DNA from: Alteromonadaceae bacterium Bs31
GTDB taxonomy: Bacteria > Pseudomonadota > Gammaproteobacteria > Pseudomonadales > Cellvibrionaceae
Assembly: GCA_900177435.1 (NCBI GenBank)
Contig: FXAI01000011.1
Span: 32,648 to 96,647, forward strand
Direction of reading: 5' to 3'
DNA: 64,000 nt
Shown: in pieces, positions 18,217-26,340 of the stretch
Numbering within the stretch: the stretch's first letter is position 1
Layout: each line of letters begins with the position of its first letter
Notes under the pieces: model-generated
Told to the model about the DNA's origin: nothing
Database searches by the model: none
Seen by the model: only the letters and a program-made list of their open reading frames with translations
Program-made: the position numbers and the translations under genes

Positions 18217-19080
18217 TCAGCGGCTTAATTTTCTGTTGTGGTCATGCATCCACTGCATGGAATAACTGGAGGTATAAACGTTGGTATTCCAGCCACTCGT
18301 GGGGGTTATCAGTTTACGCTTCATCCGGTTGGATAAATGCCCTAACCTGCCCACCAGTTGATAGAGTGGACGAATATTTTCTTCTTTTCCTTCAGACTGC
18401 TTTTTACCTTCTTCACACCAGGCCTCTTCAGATGTCACCGAGAGTTTGTCGTTGATCTTGTTGAGTTGGTTCTTAACGAAGGTATTATATTTTCGGTGTG
18501 CATCGTGAAATTGCCTGCCGGCCTTTCCAATCACTTGTGACACATAGTCCTGGGCGCTCACGTCGTGATATTCCTTCAATTTTTTACCTTTTGTTCCCCA
18601 TTCAGAGCCGCTGGACTTTTGTGAATAGGCGTAGTTACCTGGCAGCCACACGCCATTTTGCTTGCAGTTAACGTTGTAGCCGATATTACCCTCTTTCTGC
18701 CCTTTGTGTCGCAGATACTTGCCGCCCTTATAGAGCTCAGATTTGTCCAGGGAGCCATGGCCGGGAATCAGATGATGCGCTGCATAAGCCACTTCCAATT
18801 CGTACTTCCAGTCCTCCGCCGTCACTCCTTTGGTTGATGGGACTGCGGCTTTACCTCCCAGGGCCGTGCCCAATGCGCCAGAGCAGTTTTTATGTGTATA
18901 GCCTTCTATACCTCCTACCAGTCCGAGTACTTCGGAGGTATCTTCATCGGAATCCTGATCAAAGTCATTATTTTCTACCTTGGGTTTTTCTTCCTTGGCG
19001 TTGCAAAAAGGACAATCTGGCTCAGAGTGTTTATCCAGATTGATCATGGTGACAGCAACGCTCTCGATGATTTCAGTCAT
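18217..19080 (-). CDS. AHH-family nuclease toxin (HNH/Endo VII superfamily)
   Basis: 287 aa, no signal peptide. The N-terminal part has a CPFC pair (residues 23-26) and an acidic linker (about 38-50). The nuclease core is at about 97-155: AYAAHHLIPG (Ala101-His102-His103), then GYNVN and NGVWLPGNY, the typical AHH signature of HNH/Endo VII-fold toxins. The C-terminal helical region (about 165-287) is rich in Lys. Such domains are tips of contact-dependent or type VI secretion effectors. Here the protein is short and carries no PAAR, RHS or VgrG part, so it would have to be delivered as cargo. It lies between the thiolase-like gene and the immunity gene. Confidence 0.82.
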   Translation of the reverse strand: MTEIIESVAVTMINLDKHSEPDCPFCNAKEEKPKVENNDFDQDSDEDTSEVLGLVGGIEGYTHKNCSGALGTALGGKAAVPSTKGVTAEDWKYELEVAYAAHHLIPGHGSLDKSELYKGGKYLRHKGQKEGNIGYNVNCKQNGVWLPGNYAYSQKSSGSEWGTKGKKLKEYHDVSAQDYVSQVIGKAGRQFHDAHRKYNTFVKNQLNKINDKLSVTSEEAWCEEGKKQSEGKEENIRPLYQLVGRLGHLSNRMKRKLITPTSGWNTNVYTSSYSMQWMHDHNRKLSR

Positions 19081-19145
19081 GACTTAGCTCACTTCGTTTA
19101 GTAATTTTTTGCACTACAAGTTTTTTCGAGAGATACAGTATTTTT

Positions 19146-20204
19146 TTAGCTGATACACACTGCTGCCCTTGCGCCAAGTTCCGCGGAAGCGTAAATCAGC
19201 GTGTTGCCTTGCTCTTTTTTGAGCCGACGTTGATGGTCGAGGCAAAGCATGGCTACGGCACTGGCAGCACCCAGGTCGCCGTAAAATTCTGCCGGGTGAT
19301 GCAATTCTACATTATCGGAAAATATAGCAGACGAGCGGGTACAGGCTACACCGTACTCTTTACTGTGAAAGCCTTCGCCATTCATGCTCGAATAAATGCG
19401 GTGGATTTTTTCAAGGCCAGAGCCGTTGGCAATCGCCGATTTAAATGCCTGGTCCAAGCCTGTTCCCAAGTAAGGCTGATCACTGTAACGATGACCCGGC
19501 TCATTACCAAATCCCGGGGGATGTATGCGCCCCGGCCCGCTGCCATCATGGGCCTGCAATAGTGCGAAAGCTGCCCCTTCCCCGGCAACGAAACCATCCA
19601 TACTGGCTTCGGCCGAGAGGCGTTTTTCCAGATCCAATTGTGCTAGCAGGGCGGGGTCAAGGTAAGAATCTACTCCACCGACTAATACTTGAGAGCCCAG
19701 GCCGGACTGCAGATATTTGATCGCTAAATCGAGTACATGAATCCCACCTGCACGCCCCACCGCCGATAAGCGGCTGTTGCTGGTGTCCATCGCTAATGCT
19801 GTTTGAAGGTGAAGATGACTGAGAAAGCCATTACCAAGATATTGTTGATAGGGGTATAGCTTTTCCGGCAAGGCGAGAAAGAGCGGTGTGTTGCCCTCAA
19901 GCGCAACGTTTGCTTGTTGAGCGCTACTTTTTAGCTGCTCCAGAGCGTGGTGCGCTAGCCGCAGCATCCGTTTTTGACGTTGGCAAAGGAAGGCGGAATG
20001 GGATAGCTCTTGTTGCAGTGGAGGTAGTGCTTCGTCGGGTACGAGTGCTAGTTTGAAGGGTTTAAACTGTGCGTTCAATAGAGAATATTCTTGGGCTGCA
20101 GTAATACCTGCTAAAGTTGATGCCGCAGTCATTGCAGAGCTTTCTCCCAAAGGGGTAAGCATGCCGCTGGCGACAAGAGATAACTGGAGGGGGGTGTTAT
20201 TCAT
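19146..20204 (-). CDS. Thiolase/ketosynthase-like protein lacking the catalytic triad
   Basis: 352 aa. The overall order of motifs is that of beta-ketoacyl synthases: the nucleophile-loop region (about 140-160, VGRAGGIHVLDLAIKYL, then QVLVGGVDSY), DGFVAGEGAAFALL, and the terminal GDLGAASAVAML. The usual active-site Cys (TACxS) is not there. The two histidine motifs (HGTxT and GHxxGAA) read MNGEG and FYGDLGAA, so it is probably a pseudoenzyme. Inactive thiolase-like proteins encoded ahead of effector genes are seen in some type VI secretion clusters and may act as adaptors; I rely on memory for that link. It heads an operon with the AHH toxin and Imm11 genes. Confidence 0.72.
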   Translation of the reverse strand: MNNTPLQLSLVASGMLTPLGESSAMTAASTLAGITAAQEYSLLNAQFKPFKLALVPDEALPPLQQELSHSAFLCQRQKRMLRLAHHALEQLKSSAQQANVALEGNTPLFLALPEKLYPYQQYLGNGFLSHLHLQTALAMDTSNSRLSAVGRAGGIHVLDLAIKYLQSGLGSQVLVGGVDSYLDPALLAQLDLEKRLSAEASMDGFVAGEGAAFALLQAHDGSGPGRIHPPGFGNEPGHRYSDQPYLGTGLDQAFKSAIANGSGLEKIHRIYSSMNGEGFHSKEYGVACTRSSAIFSDNVELHHPAEFYGDLGAASAVAMLCLDHQRRLKKEQGNTLIYASAELGARAAVCIS

Positions 20205-20608
20205 AGCCCGGCCCTAAAGAGGAATGTTTGTTACCTCTTATTGTTTTTATGTATCTCACTTTTGATTAATCCTTGCGCAATCGAGTCCATAGCGGAGGGC
20301 CCCATGCTGGCATTTTAAAGTTGCACCAGAGTAGCGTCCACCTAAAACCTCGCTCCTTATTCCAGTTCTGGTTCCCAGACCACGTCCCTCGCTATGTGGC
20401 CAATGATCAATGAGGCTGAAAGATGATATTTTTGGCGGATAAATAATCTGCAAGCCGTATTAGAGAGCAACTTGAGAATCGTCTGACTAAGCAAGCGCTA
20501 CACTGTTACTCTTTCGCCGCCTGTGTAAAGATGCCGCTCCTTCTTTAGCTGCTATTGATACAAGGCGCATTGTAAAAAAAGCCGGACATAAATATTGGAT
20601 GTAAAAAC
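20205..20608. other. Intergenic region between toxin operon and SemiSWEET gene
   Basis: Divergent promoter region of about 400 bases. No PAAR, DUF2169 or VgrG-like reading frame is present here, which matters because such genes usually precede thiolase-like effector modules. The only sizeable ORF, on the minus strand at 20256-20453, shows no protein-like composition. No RNA gene or strong hairpin seen. Confidence 0.45.
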
Positions 20609-20881
20609 ATGCCCACTGCGGATTTAATTGGCTATATTGCCGCCTGTCTTACCACCAGCTCCTTTTTGCCTCAGGCGATAAAGGTGTTTCGAACGCGTGA
20701 TACTGGCTCACTTTCCTTGCTAATGTATATTGCGTTCAATCTGGGCGTGGTTTTGTGGCTAGTCTATGGCTTACTGCGCAATGACCCGGTAATAATTGTG
20801 GCGAACTGCGTAACCTTATTGCTCTCGATGAGTATTCTGGCTATTAAGATCTACAACGTGCTAACCAAGGTTGATCAATAA
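20609..20881 (+). CDS. SemiSWEET sugar transporter (PQ-loop family)
   Basis: 90 aa, three membrane helices (about 5-25, 37-57 and 62-82) in one triple-helix bundle. The PQ motif is in FLPQAIKVFRTRDT, and the second helix starts SLLMYIAFNLGVVLWLVYG. SemiSWEETs form homodimers that let sugars pass down their gradient through the inner membrane. It stands alone between an empty region and a cytochrome gene. The family call is firm; the sugar is unknown. Confidence 0.9.
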   Translation: MPTADLIGYIAACLTTSSFLPQAIKVFRTRDTGSLSLLMYIAFNLGVVLWLVYGLLRNDPVIIVANCVTLLLSMSILAIKIYNVLTKVDQ

Positions 20882-20977
20882 ATTGAAGCTATTGGGCTGA
20901 TGGACACGGTCACACTGTGAACCATCGCAAGAAATAAGCCGTAATCATGAATGCACTCACAAAAAGAGGTATTGAGC

Positions 20978-21118
20978 ATGAAACGGTTTTTAAACCTTCG
21001 CTGGAATGTGTTTATAAGGTCTATCACCGCAAGCGAAGCAAAAGCAAAGGGTAATGATAAGCATAAGCAGTTAGGGCAATGGTCAAAGTGCGTCTGGCAG
21101 TTGGATAAAGAGGCATAA
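20978..21118 (+). CDS. Possible 46-residue peptide, doubtful
   Basis: An ATG at 20978 with AGAGG about eight bases upstream opens a 46-codon frame starting MKRFLNLRWNVFIRS, which is basic and partly amphipathic. Nothing known is recognised, and an overlapping 35-codon frame starts at 20947. The surrounding 20882-21519 has no other gene or clear RNA structure. Listed only because it has a plausible start site. Confidence 0.2.
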   Translation: MKRFLNLRWNVFIRSITASEAKAKGNDKHKQLGQWSKCVWQLDKEA

Positions 21119-21519
21119 GCTACGCCTGGTGGTGCTGCGGTAATTGCTTGCTTGTCTGACTCAGTAATATTAAAAAATCGACTTCATCCCTTAGTCGTGT
21201 GATCGCAGGGGCGACAATTGGTGCTAGAGAGAGCTTATAGCAATACTACGACTATTGTTCACGGTTTGACTTAGCTAAGAGGTGGGCCACAAGTAATATT
21301 TAAGCGTAAGCTTCGCTGGCTAAAGTATGAAACTTCAAAGCGAGCGTGGTCCGCTCTGGCAAGGGGATAAAATGGCAACAGATGGGTTTTTACTAAAATT
21401 TCTAAAAGAAGTAGTCAGGTAAATCCTTAAGGGTTAGCTTTTTTGCCACAGAAAATTTTATACTTACTCTCAAATAGTTTTTATACCCCGTTCTTACACT
21501 TCCCAAGGAGCTTATCACC

Positions 21520-21819
21520 ATGAAATTGCGTCTAATTTCCTTCGCGCTAGTCTTATGCAGCCCAGTGGTTTTCGCTGCAGGTGCACCACCGAAAGCGGCC
21601 CTTTGTAATGCTTGCCATGGCGCCAACGGTGCAGCCCCCATTGCGCCCAATTATCCTAAATTGAATGGCCAAAACAAAGAGTACCTGGTTGCTTCGCTTA
21701 AGGCCTATAAAGTTGGCGATCGCAAAGGCGGTTTAGCGGCAGTTATGGTTGGCCAGGCAAAAGGTTTAAAGGATGAAGAGATGGAAGCCCTTGCCGCCTA
21801 TTATGCGGCGCAAGAATAG
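21520..21819 (+). CDS. Small soluble cytochrome c (class I)
   Basis: 99 aa. A signal peptide (to about residue 20, VVFAAG) is followed by the heme-attachment motif CNACH (residues 29-33), a [14 protein letters not shown] segment typical of c4/c553-like cytochromes, and an axial Met in [11 protein letters not shown]. The mature protein of about 80 residues would carry one heme c in the periplasm and shuttle electrons to a terminal oxidase or peroxidase. AAGGAG lies nine bases before the ATG. A terminator follows, so it is a single-gene unit. Confidence 0.92.
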   Translation: MKLRLISFALVLCSPVVFAAGAPPKAALCNACHGANGAAPIAPNYPKLNGQNKEYLVASLKAYKVGDRKGGLAAVMVGQAKGLKDEEMEALAAYYAAQE

Positions 21820-21939
21820 CCACTGTCAGCGCTACAGCGAGACCAGACCCAAAGAGCCTGATATCGGCTGAGAGATAGAGAGCTCCGTATGCACATGCAA
21901 TAAAGGGCTTGATTGCGTTAACTGCAAATCCGACAGACA

Positions 21940-21967
21940 AAACCGGCCTCTAGCGCCGGTTTTTTTC
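21940..21967 (+). terminator. Rho-independent terminator after cytochrome c
   Basis: AACCGGC / GCCGGTT stem with a seven-base loop, followed by seven T. It lies about 120 bases after the stop of the cytochrome gene. Confidence 0.8.
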
Positions 21968-22244
21968 GCGCCGCATTTCTACTAGCTAACTAACAATTGA
22001 AAACAGGCTGTCAAGGCACTACAGGCCTTGGATTGGCATTAGTAGAAGACATTCGTAAAGAGGCCCCAGGCAAGATAGCCTTGCCTCAGCAATGTTTGCC
22101 CTTAGGGTTGATATTTACCCCGTGAACATGAAGTTGTATGCTGTTTAGGAGATTATTACAGAGTTAAATGTTGTTTGAGTTTGAATCTGGAAATAACAGG
22201 CTGTATTGAGCTAGGCTTGGCTGTTTGAAGCAAAAGGAGATTTT

Positions 22245-22739
22245 GTGGCTCCAGCAATAATTGAGTGGATTTCTGCAACGCTAATTGTCGTAGGTATCTT
22301 GTATACGCCAGCCCTTAGGGCTCGCCAGAGGTGGACTGAACTTAGGTGTAAAATTGTAGGCTCAAGGCTGGATATAGAGCAAAAAGAATATATAGCGATT
22401 AACTGTAATACTGCGTACGAGCCGGTAAGTCGTTATAGCAAGAGTTCTTATAGTGCGAAAGTTTGCTACGCATACAAGATTCATGGAAAAGGCTATTTGT
22501 CAGCTAATATAAAAGCTGTTTCTTTTTTATTTACATCACCGTCTGAGATTCTACCTTTTACTGATGGCTCTACTCAAAAGGTTTGGGTTAATCCGAAGAA
22601 GCCCGAGCAATCTTATATTATCAGGCCAACAATATTTCCAGTAATACTGATTATTACCAGCGGCATAGTGGCCCTTTTTTGGCAAGAAATCTGGCTGTTT
22701 TTATTGAGTGTGTATGGGCATACTCCAAACATACTATGA
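22245..22739 (+). CDS. DUF3592-type membrane protein
   Basis: 164 aa from a GTG start with AAGGAGA four bases upstream. One membrane helix at about 4-22, a soluble domain of about 100 residues (with VCYAYKIHGKGYLSANI and VWVNPKKPEQSYI) and a C-terminal helix (about 129-155). The Y-x-Y-x-x-x-G-x-x-Y pattern and the V-x-x-NPxxPxxS ending of the soluble part match DUF3592. The role is unknown. Base composition is more AT-rich than in the neighbouring metabolic genes. Confidence 0.75.
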   Translation: MAPAIIEWISATLIVVGILYTPALRARQRWTELRCKIVGSRLDIEQKEYIAINCNTAYEPVSRYSKSSYSAKVCYAYKIHGKGYLSANIKAVSFLFTSPSEILPFTDGSTQKVWVNPKKPEQSYIIRPTIFPVILIITSGIVALFWQEIWLFLLSVYGHTPNIL

Positions 22740-22985
22740 GTTCTAAGGTATGCGGCCTGCGCTCATCTTTTAACAGATGGCAGCTTCTTTTATAGTGTGC
22801 TGTGCAGATGGAAAAATTTGCCAGTGAACAGAAGCCATTGCATTGCCCATAAATTAAAAGGCAGCTCTGGAATGCTGAGTAAGTCGTTCAGCTGTGCTGG
22901 CGGGGCTGGTTAAAATTGAAAGGTGCCAACAAGCTTGTTGGCGTTGACTAAACTGTTTTGTAGGCGATATACCAACGGAGAATGT

Positions 22986-23279
22986 ATGAGTAAATGTGCC
23001 GGCTGTAACAAGGAGCTGACTTTTGTATCTGTACTTAGTGCTATGAATCCTTATAGCCTCAAGTGTGGAGGGTGTGACGAGCGTATAAAAGCCAAACCAG
23101 CGGTGGTGACTATTTTGGTCGTGCTAATAGTTGCCGTATCACTCGCTATTCTTGCCCTGCCATTTCCAGGGGCGAGCACTTCTAAAATTGTAGCTTTGCT
23201 TGTTTTGGGTGCGGTGTTTGAATTTGGGTTTTATCTAGCCCTTAAGAAGGGCTTTATTGGCTCAAATCTTGTTCCTTAG
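22986..23279 (+). CDS. Zinc-ribbon plus two-helix membrane protein
   Basis: 97 aa from the ATG at 22986, supported by CGGAG five bases upstream; the frame stays open further 5' but that part has no ribosome site. Two CxxC pairs (CAGC at residues 4-7 and CGGC at 28-31) form a small zinc ribbon, and two hydrophobic helices follow (about 42-60 and 68-86). It is probably an inner-membrane protein with a cytoplasmic zinc ribbon. Function unknown. Confidence 0.72.
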   Translation: MSKCAGCNKELTFVSVLSAMNPYSLKCGGCDERIKAKPAVVTILVVLIVAVSLAILALPFPGASTSKIVALLVLGAVFEFGFYLALKKGFIGSNLVP

Positions 23280-23773
23280 GGGGTGAGCGAAATAAATCAA
23301 GAGCTACAGATTTCATAAGCCCATGAGCATTTTTCATATCCCGCCCCCATAAACCACCAAAAATCGAATAATAAAATAGGCGTAAAAATCTCGGCGAGTG
23401 GAGTTCCAATATTAGGTGTTCAAATTTTTATAGAGATAGCAGTATTGCAACAAGTGATTTAGTTCATATTGAAAAAATGTAAGGCAATAAACACGAGGTA
23501 GTAGTTAAATCTATTAGTGTTGACTCTGTCAAGAAAAAATAAGCCGCTAAAACCCCAGATCTTGTTGGATCGGTTGTGTTCGTTTATTTTGGTATGACTT
23601 TGTTTTGTTAGCGGTGTCATAAAAAATATAGGTGATATAAAGGTGTCGGGTGATATTGCAGCTTGGCGCTATATACAAAAATAGATTATCATCGAAGTGA
23701 CGCCAAATCTAAAATTTTAAGTGGTGTTGTTCTTAGAAAACATAATTAAAAATAGTTAGGGTAGGAGTGATAT
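23280..23773. other. AT-rich intergenic region
   Basis: About 490 bases with no intact gene. A plus-strand frame from about 23390 to 23542 reads as protein-like but is broken by a TAA at about 23480, ending in EVVVKSISVDSVKKK and a stop. It could be the decayed tail of a gene. No RNA gene or terminator was recognised. Confidence 0.35.
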
Positions 23774-24232
23774 ATGTATAAGAGAGTGTTTGTGATAGCA
23801 GTTTTATTGAGCATGTTCGCTGGGTGTGCTTCTGTTCCAACCGAAGATAAAGAAACGGAAGATCTTGCAAAGAAATTTAATCCGCCGTCTGAAGGTAAGT
23901 CGGGGCTGTATATCTATAGGCACGGTAACTTTGGCGGCGCGCTAAAAAAGGATGTTTGGGTTGACGGGGAGTGTGTAGGAGAAACTGCTCCAAATATATT
24001 CTTTTACCATGAAGTTGCAGGGGATGAAGAGCACAAAATTTCAACTGAATCGGAGTTTTCTCCGAACGATTTAGTAATAAAAACAACCAGCGGTGAGAAC
24101 CATTTTGTGAAACAGTACATAAAAATGGGTGCTTTTGTTGGAGGCGCCGGCCTCGAAGAAGAAGATGCAGTTGAAGGAAAAGAAGTTGTTTCAAAGTTGA
24201 AAATGGCAAAAAAAGGCAGTTGTAGTAAATAG
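23774..24232 (+). CDS. DUF2846-type lipoprotein
   Basis: 152 aa. The signal peptide ends in MFAGC (lipid-bearing Cys18). The core SGLYIYRHGNFGGALKKDVW, then GECVGETAPNIFFYHEV and a following HKISTES, matches DUF2846 lipoproteins, which have a small beta-sandwich (PEGA-like) fold. The C-terminus carries extra residues with a final Cys. The role is unknown. It is the last of three small AT-rich envelope genes between the cytochrome and the xylanase. Confidence 0.78.
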   Translation: MYKRVFVIAVLLSMFAGCASVPTEDKETEDLAKKFNPPSEGKSGLYIYRHGNFGGALKKDVWVDGECVGETAPNIFFYHEVAGDEEHKISTESEFSPNDLVIKTTSGENHFVKQYIKMGAFVGGAGLEEEDAVEGKEVVSKLKMAKKGSCSK

Positions 24233-24249
24233 CTAATTGCTGCACTAAG

Positions 24250-24288
24250 GCCGCGATTATCTGTTGTACTGGTTATCGCGGCTTAATA
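24250..24288 (+). terminator. Hairpin terminator after the DUF2846 gene
   Basis: GCCGCGAT / ATCGCGGC stem with a 17-base loop region (24250-24282), followed by TTAATAA. The T run is weak, so termination efficiency is uncertain. Confidence 0.5.
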
Positions 24289-24445
24289 ACTTGTGGCTAA
24301 ACATCGGCTATGGTTAAACTTTCTCAATACTTAAGCTTCAGAGCTTATATATTGATGCCTAATAAAGCAGGCGGACCATTTTATTTGCTTTGTTTTCTTA
24401 AGTTGGTTAGTTAGCATTATTTCCTTTGTGGCCAGAAAACAGCAA

Positions 24446-25642
24446 TTATTTATCTAGATTATCACCATCGACAACTTTGCGCGTCGATACTAAGACATCG
24501 TAGATGGCCTTTATTCCCGGTTTAGCCACGTTGCTGGCATCATACAGATAGGGTTCGTTGGGTTTGGGGAACATAAAACCCGCTTCGTCGTGCCAGCTAT
24601 TTTTGTCGTTTAGCCCCCAAAAGGTCACGCCCTTGCAGCTTCTTAGCTCTAGGCAGGCTTTTACTATCTGGCCGTAGTAATCGCCCTGGGCTTGGTAGGG
24701 GTCCTTGCTGCTTTTAAACAGGCGTAGCCTGGCATCCAGTTCTGTAATTTCACTCTCCAAGCCAAGTTCTTGCAGGCTGTGTAGGTACTGTCTGGTTGAT
24801 TCCGGGCTTTCCAGATGAAACAGCATGTGGTGCTGTAGGCCAACACCATGCAATGGCACGCCTTGGGCTATCAAACTTTTTACCAAAGCCATAAATGCCT
24901 GAGCTTTTCCGCCGCTGTAGTTGTGTAGCTGTTCGTTTATATACAGTTTTACAGAAGGGTCTATAGTGTGAGCATGACGTAGAGCCTCAGCGATATAATT
25001 TTCACCGATGTAGCGCGTGAATACATTTTTATCCAATGCACCGTCACCCAGCAGCTCCAGGGGTTCATTCACTACATCCCACTGCTCTATTTTTCCACGG
25101 TAGTGATTGAGTACCTTCTCGATATGAGTCTTCATGAGCGCGGTGAGCTGATGTTTTTTTTGCTCAGCACTGGGAAAGCTATCCAGCCAGACTTGTAGAT
25201 TCGGCGAGTGGTAGTCATCGGATAAGCGCCCCCAAACCAATGTATGGCCCCGTACACGAATGCCGTTTTGCTGTGCCGACTCAAGCCACGTATCTGCCGC
25301 TGTAAAATCGTAGCGTAGCGTTTGCGGGCTTTGGTTTAAGCCGGGAAGCTGCACAAGCTTCCCTAGCTTTAACAGGTTTGTTGGCGTGCTTGAATTAAAG
25401 GTTTTAGTAAATTGCGGGCTAAGTAGTTCTTGTACCGTCTCTGTGCTTGCCCCCAAATAAAAGTTACGCGCCTGTGCGTATTGCCGCAGCTCAGCCGTAT
25501 GGCCATGCTTACTGTCCAGCAGGTAGGGTCGCTCGAACTCAATGGCCTTAAACCAATACAGGTAGGCTAGCAGGCTGGCGAGCATAAGGAATGCCAGTAA
25601 GCCCATAAGCCATTTAAGAAGTGTTTTATTGTTACTTTTCAC
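24446..25642 (-). CDS. GH10 endo-beta-1,4-xylanase with N-terminal membrane anchor
   Basis: 398 aa from a GTG that overlaps the last 11 bases of the upstream gene. A single hydrophobic helix (about residues 9-30) with no lipobox and no clear signal-peptidase site suggests an inner-membrane anchor. The rest is a complete GH10 barrel: HTLVWG (about 133-138), the acid/base motif WDVVNEP (Glu193), LYINEQ, and the nucleophile motif EITELDARL (Glu301). Two cysteines lie near the end (LELRSCKG). Anchored GH10 enzymes probably trim xylo-oligosaccharides after import into the periplasm rather than attack polymer outside. It is co-transcribed with a membrane protein and probably controlled by the divergent MarR. 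Confidence 0.93.
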   Translation of the reverse strand: MKSNNKTLLKWLMGLLAFLMLASLLAYLYWFKAIEFERPYLLDSKHGHTAELRQYAQARNFYLGASTETVQELLSPQFTKTFNSSTPTNLLKLGKLVQLPGLNQSPQTLRYDFTAADTWLESAQQNGIRVRGHTLVWGRLSDDYHSPNLQVWLDSFPSAEQKKHQLTALMKTHIEKVLNHYRGKIEQWDVVNEPLELLGDGALDKNVFTRYIGENYIAEALRHAHTIDPSVKLYINEQLHNYSGGKAQAFMALVKSLIAQGVPLHGVGLQHHMLFHLESPESTRQYLHSLQELGLESEITELDARLRLFKSSKDPYQAQGDYYGQIVKACLELRSCKGVTFWGLNDKNSWHDEAGFMFPKPNEPYLYDASNVAKPGIKAIYDVLVSTRKVVDGDNLDK

Positions 25643-26270
25643 GTGCTCGTCCCGGCTGGAATTTTCTTACTGCGAGCATAGTGCCCCGGTAGGCGATCAC
25701 AAGCAAAACTGTTCCCATGGCGACTAAGCACCAAAGGTATGTGCTTATAAAGACACTAAATTTGGCAACTGCAAAACTGGAGTAGGGCATTACCAGCCAA
25801 TCTGCAAACTCCAGAGGCTTGCGAAGCATAACAAAGGAAACCAGGTTTTCCAGCGCGTCGAATACAGCTGCAAGGGGAGAAAACCAGACAAAAAAGACGC
25901 CAATGCTGAGCATCCAAGGGTGCAGTTTTACGGCTTTTACACTGCGCATCACCGCAGTTGAAAGGCAGAAGAAGGAAACAAATGTGCCGATCATAAATAC
26001 GTAATCGATTAGTTGGGTTTTTATGAAGAGGCCAAGGGTACCCTTGTCTATCAGCACCTGAAAGTAGCTTTTGAGTTCGGGGGCGCTAAAGGTGGTTTGG
26101 CCAATATAAAAGGGGACGGGAAACTCGCTGGCGAGGTAGGCGGCGTCCAGCCAGGTTTGCAACAGGCGGGCAATGATATAAGTGACTATGGCGAGAAGCC
26201 ACCAAGCCAATAAATTGAGACGAGTCTGGGCAAGGTGAATGAGGGCGTGGCGATAAGAACTGTGCAACAT
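25632..26270 (-). CDS. Multi-pass membrane protein ahead of the xylanase
   Basis: 212 aa from the ATG at 26270, which has GGAG six bases upstream; longer forms would run into the operator and lack a ribosome site. Four or five hydrophobic segments are visible (about 14-35, 74-94, 105-130, 150-165 and 170-195). No transporter signature is recognised. Its last 11 bases overlap the xylanase start, so the two are translationally coupled. It could serve xylo-oligosaccharide sensing or handling at the membrane, but that is inference. Confidence 0.75.
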   Translation of the reverse strand: MLHSSYRHALIHLAQTRLNLLAWWLLAIVTYIIARLLQTWLDAAYLASEFPVPFYIGQTTFSAPELKSYFQVLIDKGTLGLFIKTQLIDYVFMIGTFVSFFCLSTAVMRSVKAVKLHPWMLSIGVFFVWFSPLAAVFDALENLVSFVMLRKPLEFADWLVMPYSSFAVAKFSVFISTYLWCLVAMGTVLLVIAYRGTMLAVRKFQPGRAREK

Positions 26271-26281
26271 AATGAGCTCCA

Positions 26282-26321
26282 TATATATTCCATGGAATAT
26301 ATAATTGCATTCCTGGGAATG
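26282..26321. promoter_or_regulatory. Twin palindromic operator for the MarR regulator
   Basis: Two inverted repeats lie side by side in the 70-base divergent gap. Repeat 1 (26282-26303) is a perfect 22-bp palindrome with core TTCCATGGAA. Repeat 2 (26308-26321) is CATTCCTGGGAATG, with core TTCC-N2-GGAA. Their centres are about 22 bases apart, two helical turns, so bound dimers would face the same side. MarR-family dimers bind such palindromes and usually control their own gene and the divergent one. The ligand is unknown. Confidence 0.75.
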
Positions 26322-26340
26322 TATTGTCAAGATATTCGCC

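Noticed and set aside
20256..20453. Minus-strand ORF upstream of the toxin operon as a possible PAAR or adaptor gene
   Set aside because: 65 codons with no PAAR or other recognisable pattern and no ribosome site.
23390..23542. Protein-like plus-strand frame ending EVVVKSISVDSVKKK
   Set aside because: Broken by an in-frame TAA near 23480, no start or ribosome site; could be a gene remnant but too weak to call.
22200..24300. Chromosomal integron cassette array (small AT-rich genes in one direction), also considered for 48040-52640
   Set aside because: Gaps are hundreds of bases, no attC-like imperfect palindromes with conserved GTTRRRY ends are visible, and no integrase is present.
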